Shown: piece by piece, positions 5,320-7,616 of the stretch
How the letters are laid out: each line of letters starts with the position of its first letter
How positions within the stretch are numbered: position 1 is the first letter of the stretch
Assembly (NCBI GenBank): GCA_023426765.1
Contig: JAEZBW010000737.1
Location: 1-7,616, forward strand
DNA: 7,616 nt
Direction of reading: 5' to 3'
DNA from: Bacillota bacterium
Lineage (GTDB): Bacteria > Bacillota > Clostridia > DSM-8532
The notes under the pieces: model-generated
What the model was told of the DNA's origin: nothing
The model's database searches: none
What the model saw: the letters and a program-made list of their open reading frames with translations, nothing else
Program-made: the position numbers and the translations under genes

Positions 5320-5503
5320 CCATTTCATCTGAAGCTATACTACTCGGAATGAAAACATTAAACAGGGAGTTTAACCGAACAATAAAATTTACTTTTGCAG
5401 CGATGATTCATGGAACCAGTTGGGGTTGGTTTTCGTCTTATCTGCAGTAAGCGTTTTTTCGCCGAACATATCCCTCATAACAGCCAACCCTGTCATACAG
5501 GTT
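5290..5503. repeat. 12-bp direct repeat GTCATACAGGTT, two copies
   Basis: GTCATACAGGTT is at 5290-5301 and again at 5492-5503, 202 bp apart. The first copy begins exactly where the dehydrogenase homology ends. The DNA between shows no inverted ends of an insertion sequence. It may mark a past recombination or deletion, or be chance. Confidence 0.4.
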
Positions 5504-5528
5504 CAAACTGGTTATACTCCTAGACTAA

Positions 5529-5559
5529 GGTTCAACCCGCAGGTTGGACCATTTTTTTT
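5529..5559 (+). terminator. Strong intrinsic terminator
   Basis: GGTTCAACC-CGCA-GGTTGGACC forms a 9-bp stem (one G-T wobble) with a 4-nt loop, followed by A and eight T residues. This is a classic factor-independent terminator on the + strand. It would end transcripts from the membrane protein/XRE unit and the gene stump. Confidence 0.9.
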
Positions 5560-5749
5560 CATATCTGCGGATCCCGGTGAATAAATATCATCAAACATGC
5601 TTAAGTAAAGTAGAAAATGCAAAGCAGTTAAAAAGCAATTTAATTGATCAAAATAATAAAAAAATGGTTTCATCACAGAAAAAGTGTGGTAAAAATGAAA
5701 ATGTTGTTTATTCCATGAGTGATGGAATCCTGGTATGAAGGAACATTGA

Positions 5750-6310
5750 ATGAGCAGGAAATATAAGGACCAGTTTGAAATAAAGACCCTTAAGACCCAA
5801 AACGGTTTAAAAAAAACCGCAGTATATCAGGGAAAATACTATACTGCAGCGGTACCTGATGAAAAACTGAACAGGTATAAGGCTGCTTTAAAAGGTGCTT
5901 CACTGACAATGGCGCTGATTTTTATCGGAATGGGCTTCATCAATAATGACGGTTCCAGGGTCTTTTATTGCATCCTTCCATATGCGGTTTTGTTTTTACC
6001 TGTTTTCTACATGCTGCTTTCCTCCATCGCTTTTGGCAGAAAGAAGAATGAACTGACTGTACCGGAATATGACAAAACCGTTGTGCGCATCAGAACTTCT
6101 GCAATTGCAGCATTCATTGTTGCCATAGCAGGTGCGACAGGCGCTATGTTTTTTGTCCTTTCGGGCAAGGGGAATACACCCGGTCAGGAAATAGTTTTTA
6201 TCATCGGTTACGTTGCCATTGCCCTTTGTGCATTTTTTTCCATGCAAATCCACAAGAAGGTTCAATATGAACAGGTGGATAATAAAGGGTGTGAAACCAC
6301 CGAAGATTGA
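5750..6310 (+). CDS. Unrecognised four-helix membrane protein
   Basis: The 186-aa product starts M-S-R-K-Y-K-D-Q-F-E at the ATG at 5750, with AAGGAA at 5738-5743 as ribosome site 6 nt upstream. A hydrophilic N-terminal part (residues 1-44) contains Y-Q-G-K-Y-Y-T-A-A-V-P. Four predicted membrane helices follow at about 45-64, 71-95, 115-137 and 146-165, with a charged loop (96-113) and a short polar tail. I do not recognise a family and see no catalytic or binding motif. It precedes a peptide-type ABC substrate-binding protein by 203 nt with a separate promoter between, so a functional link to that transporter is possible but weak. Protein-like composition and a good start support a real gene. 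Confidence 0.8.
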   Translation: MSRKYKDQFEIKTLKTQNGLKKTAVYQGKYYTAAVPDEKLNRYKAALKGASLTMALIFIGMGFINNDGSRVFYCILPYAVLFLPVFYMLLSSIAFGRKKNELTVPEYDKTVVRIRTSAIAAFIVAIAGATGAMFFVLSGKGNTPGQEIVFIIGYVAIALCAFFSMQIHKKVQYEQVDNKGCETTED

Positions 6311-6415
6311 ATAAAAAAGAAGCTTGGTCCACAGTGCTCCGGAAATAATGAATAAAAACAGTTAGACTCTTATCAGGGTTTATCCCTTTAACTGGATGAT
6401 TTGGAAGGCTTAACA

Positions 6416-6444
6416 TTGACATAACACAAGTGATTTGATACATT
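6416..6444 (+). promoter_or_regulatory. Promoter of the ABC substrate-binding protein gene
   Basis: A perfect -35 TTGACA (6416-6421) is followed by a 17-nt spacer ending in TGA and the -10 TACATT (6439-6444, 4 of 6). The TG one base upstream of the -10 makes it an extended -10 promoter. The leader to the ATG at 6514 would be about 63 nt. Confidence 0.6.
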
Positions 6445-6513
6445 AAAAGGCAGATATACGACTGTTAGCCCATAGGAAATATGAGCTTTCAATATTTATC
6501 AGGAGGGAAGGTT

Positions 6514-7616
6514 ATGAAAATGAAAAAAGTACTCGCAGTTTTGTTGGCGATTACGATGATTGCTGTATTTGCAACAGCATGTACGCCAACGACATCCGGT
6601 ACACAGACACAAAACACACCGGCACCGACAGCAAAGCCCGGTGACACCACCACACCGACACAAGCACCGGTTGCTACACCAAAGCCGGTCAGCTCCACAC
6701 CACTGGTAGCTGGATATGCGGCATTCAGCCAGAAGTTCAGCCCTTTCTTTGGAACCACTGCATATGATATGGATGCTGTAGGATTAACACAGGCGTCCAT
6801 CCTGACCACCGACAGATCCGGTGGAATCGTATACAACGCCATCAAGGGTGAAACCATCAAATACAATGGCGTTGACTATTTTTACAACGGTATTGCCGAT
6901 GTAAAGGTTACATACGATGAAAAAGCCAATATGACCACATACAACATGAAGATCAGGAACGATATCAAATTCAGCGACGGTCATGTGATGGACGCTGATG
7001 ACATTATCTTCACCTATTATGTACTCTCAGACCCGTCCTACGACGGCGCTTCTACATTATACTCCTATAATATTCCGGGAATGGTCAATTACCGCAAGAA
7101 CAATTCCAAGGCAGAAGAACTGGCTGTTACTTCCGAGGAATTGGCGAAAGAAATGAAAAACCCGGGTGCTGAATCCAAGGCTGCCATTGAAAAGTTCAAT
7201 GCCGACCTTTTAGCTTCCGAGTTGGATTGGGTTAAGGGCTTATACGGTAATGCAAACTACAAGAAATACACCGATGCATACCCGGTAGCAAAGGATTTGT
7301 TTGCTAACTTCTACAGCATTGATGAAAACTATGATTCCTCAAAAGTGGCTGATGAAGCACAGGTGCTTGCCGATATCACCAAACAGTACGGAACAGATTT
7401 CGCGGCTCTTGGATCAAGCTACGGCGCAGATTTTACCACAGATATCGAAGGTATTGTCGGAGATCTTCTGCTGCAGAAGAAACTGGATACTTCCGATGGT
7501 AAAGAAGTACCAAACATTGAAGGTATCAAGAAACTCAGCCAAACCGAAGTAGAAGTAAAGGTTAAAGGCTTTGAAGCTCCTGCCGTATACAATATCTGTG
7601 GCATCTCGGTTGCACC
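6514..7616 (+). CDS. ABC transporter substrate-binding lipoprotein, oligopeptide type, 3' end outside the window
   Basis: The frame opens at the ATG at 6514, with AGGAGG at 6501-6506 (7 nt spacer), and stays open to the right edge: 367 codons plus 2 nt. A lipoprotein signal peptide (M-K-M-K-K-V-L-A-V-L-L then F-A-T-A-C) puts the lipidated cysteine at residue 23. Residues 24-63 are a Thr/Pro linker to the cell surface. The body matches SBP_bac_5 (OppA/DppA): F-S-Q-K-F-S-P-F-F-G-T-T-A-Y-D near 71-85, and I-R-N-D-I-K-F-S-D-G followed by D-A-D-D-I-I-F-T-Y-Y (147-169). Then I-E-G-I-K-K-L-S-Q-T-E-V-E-V-K-V and A-P-A-V-Y appear near the edge. An acidic, Lys/Ala-rich stretch of roughly 140 residues separates these blocks, an insertion I associate with a clostridial subgroup. 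It binds an extracellular solute, probably a peptide; the rest of the transporter would lie downstream. Confidence 0.93.
   Translation, partial: MKMKKVLAVLLAITMIAVFATACTPTTSGTQTQNTPAPTAKPGDTTTPTQAPVATPKPVSSTPLVAGYAAFSQKFSPFFGTTAYDMDAVGLTQASILTTDRSGGIVYNAIKGETIKYNGVDYFYNGIADVKVTYDEKANMTTYNMKIRNDIKFSDGHVMDADDIIFTYYVLSDPSYDGASTLYSYNIPGMVNYRKNNSKAEELAVTSEELAKEMKNPGAESKAAIEKFNADLLASELDWVKGLYGNANYKKYTDAYPVAKDLFANFYSIDENYDSSKVADEAQVLADITKQYGTDFAALGSSYGADFTTDIEGIVGDLLLQKKLDTSDGKEVPNIEGIKKLSQTEVEVKVKGFEAPAVYNICGISVA

Larger units (their letters stand above)
5084..5749. other. Gap with a gene stump, terminator and AT-rich DNA
   Basis: This 666-base stretch has no intact recognisable gene. It holds the N-terminal stump of an alcohol dehydrogenase (5101-5319) and a 12-bp direct repeat (5290-5301 and 5492-5503). 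A 33-codon open frame at 5349-5450 (M-K-T-L-N-R-E-F-N-R-T-I) is not recognised. A strong terminator (5529-5559) follows, then AT-rich DNA. A possible 53-codon frame from GTG 5577 to 5738 is Lys/Asn-rich and lacks a good ribosome site. A 7-bp inverted repeat ATTCCAT-GAGTG-ATGGAAT (5710-5728) precedes the next gene. No clear promoter for the gene at 5750 was seen. Confidence 0.6.

Noticed and set aside
5544..5738. 64-aa + strand frame (or 53 aa from GTG 5577)
   Set aside because: The ATG is inside the terminator stem, the alternative GTG lacks a good ribosome site, and the composition follows the AT-rich DNA.
6489..6866. 125-aa minus-strand frame
   Set aside because: Antisense to the signal peptide and Thr/Pro linker of the substrate-binding protein; its Val/Gly-rich sequence is the mirror of that linker.
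7301..7552. 83-aa + strand frame
   Set aside because: Lies within the open frame of the substrate-binding protein in another phase and shows no domain.

Overview
The window looks like chromosomal or accessory DNA of a low-to-middle GC, Gram-positive anaerobe of the Clostridia. The basis is strong AGGAGG-type ribosome sites, a thioredoxin-type ArsC, a 4-TM protein/XRE regulator pair of a kind common in Firmicutes, and a lipoprotein peptide-binding protein with a Thr/Pro linker. No species call is possible from this stretch. All genes with good support lie on the + strand.

Left part (1-3842) is the distal end of an arsenic resistance operon. Its order is a thioredoxin-fold protein (cut at the left edge), a CcdA-type membrane electron transporter, a small TM0996/MTH895-type thioredoxin with a Cys-rich N-terminus, the arsenite methyltransferase ArsM, the arsenite efflux permease Acr3, and the arsenate reductase ArsC. 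Together they would reduce As(V) to As(III) (ArsC), export As(III) (Acr3) or methylate it (ArsM). The thioredoxin/CcdA trio probably supplies or relays thiol electrons. No ArsR-type regulator and no operon promoter lie inside the window; they are presumably upstream.

Middle part (3843-5749) holds a short array of hairpin-forming repeats, a TTCG-loop terminator-like hairpin and a stretch without a convincing gene. A textbook sigma-A promoter with an operator-like inverted repeat then drives a two-gene unit (4-TM membrane protein plus overlapping 73-aa XRE regulator). After it come the N-terminal stump of a GroES-like/zinc-type alcohol dehydrogenase, a strong intrinsic terminator and an AT-rich gap. 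This part reads as a recombination-scarred accessory stretch.

Right part (5750-7616) holds an unrecognised 186-aa four-helix membrane protein, a promoter, and the first 367 codons of an oligopeptide-type ABC transporter substrate-binding lipoprotein that runs off the right edge.

I see known families throughout. I do not see a clearly new defence, mobile or RNA system. The parts most worth a second look are the Trx-CcdA-Trx module inside the ars operon, the shared Cys-rich N-termini of the small thioredoxin and ArsM, and the repeat array after arsC.
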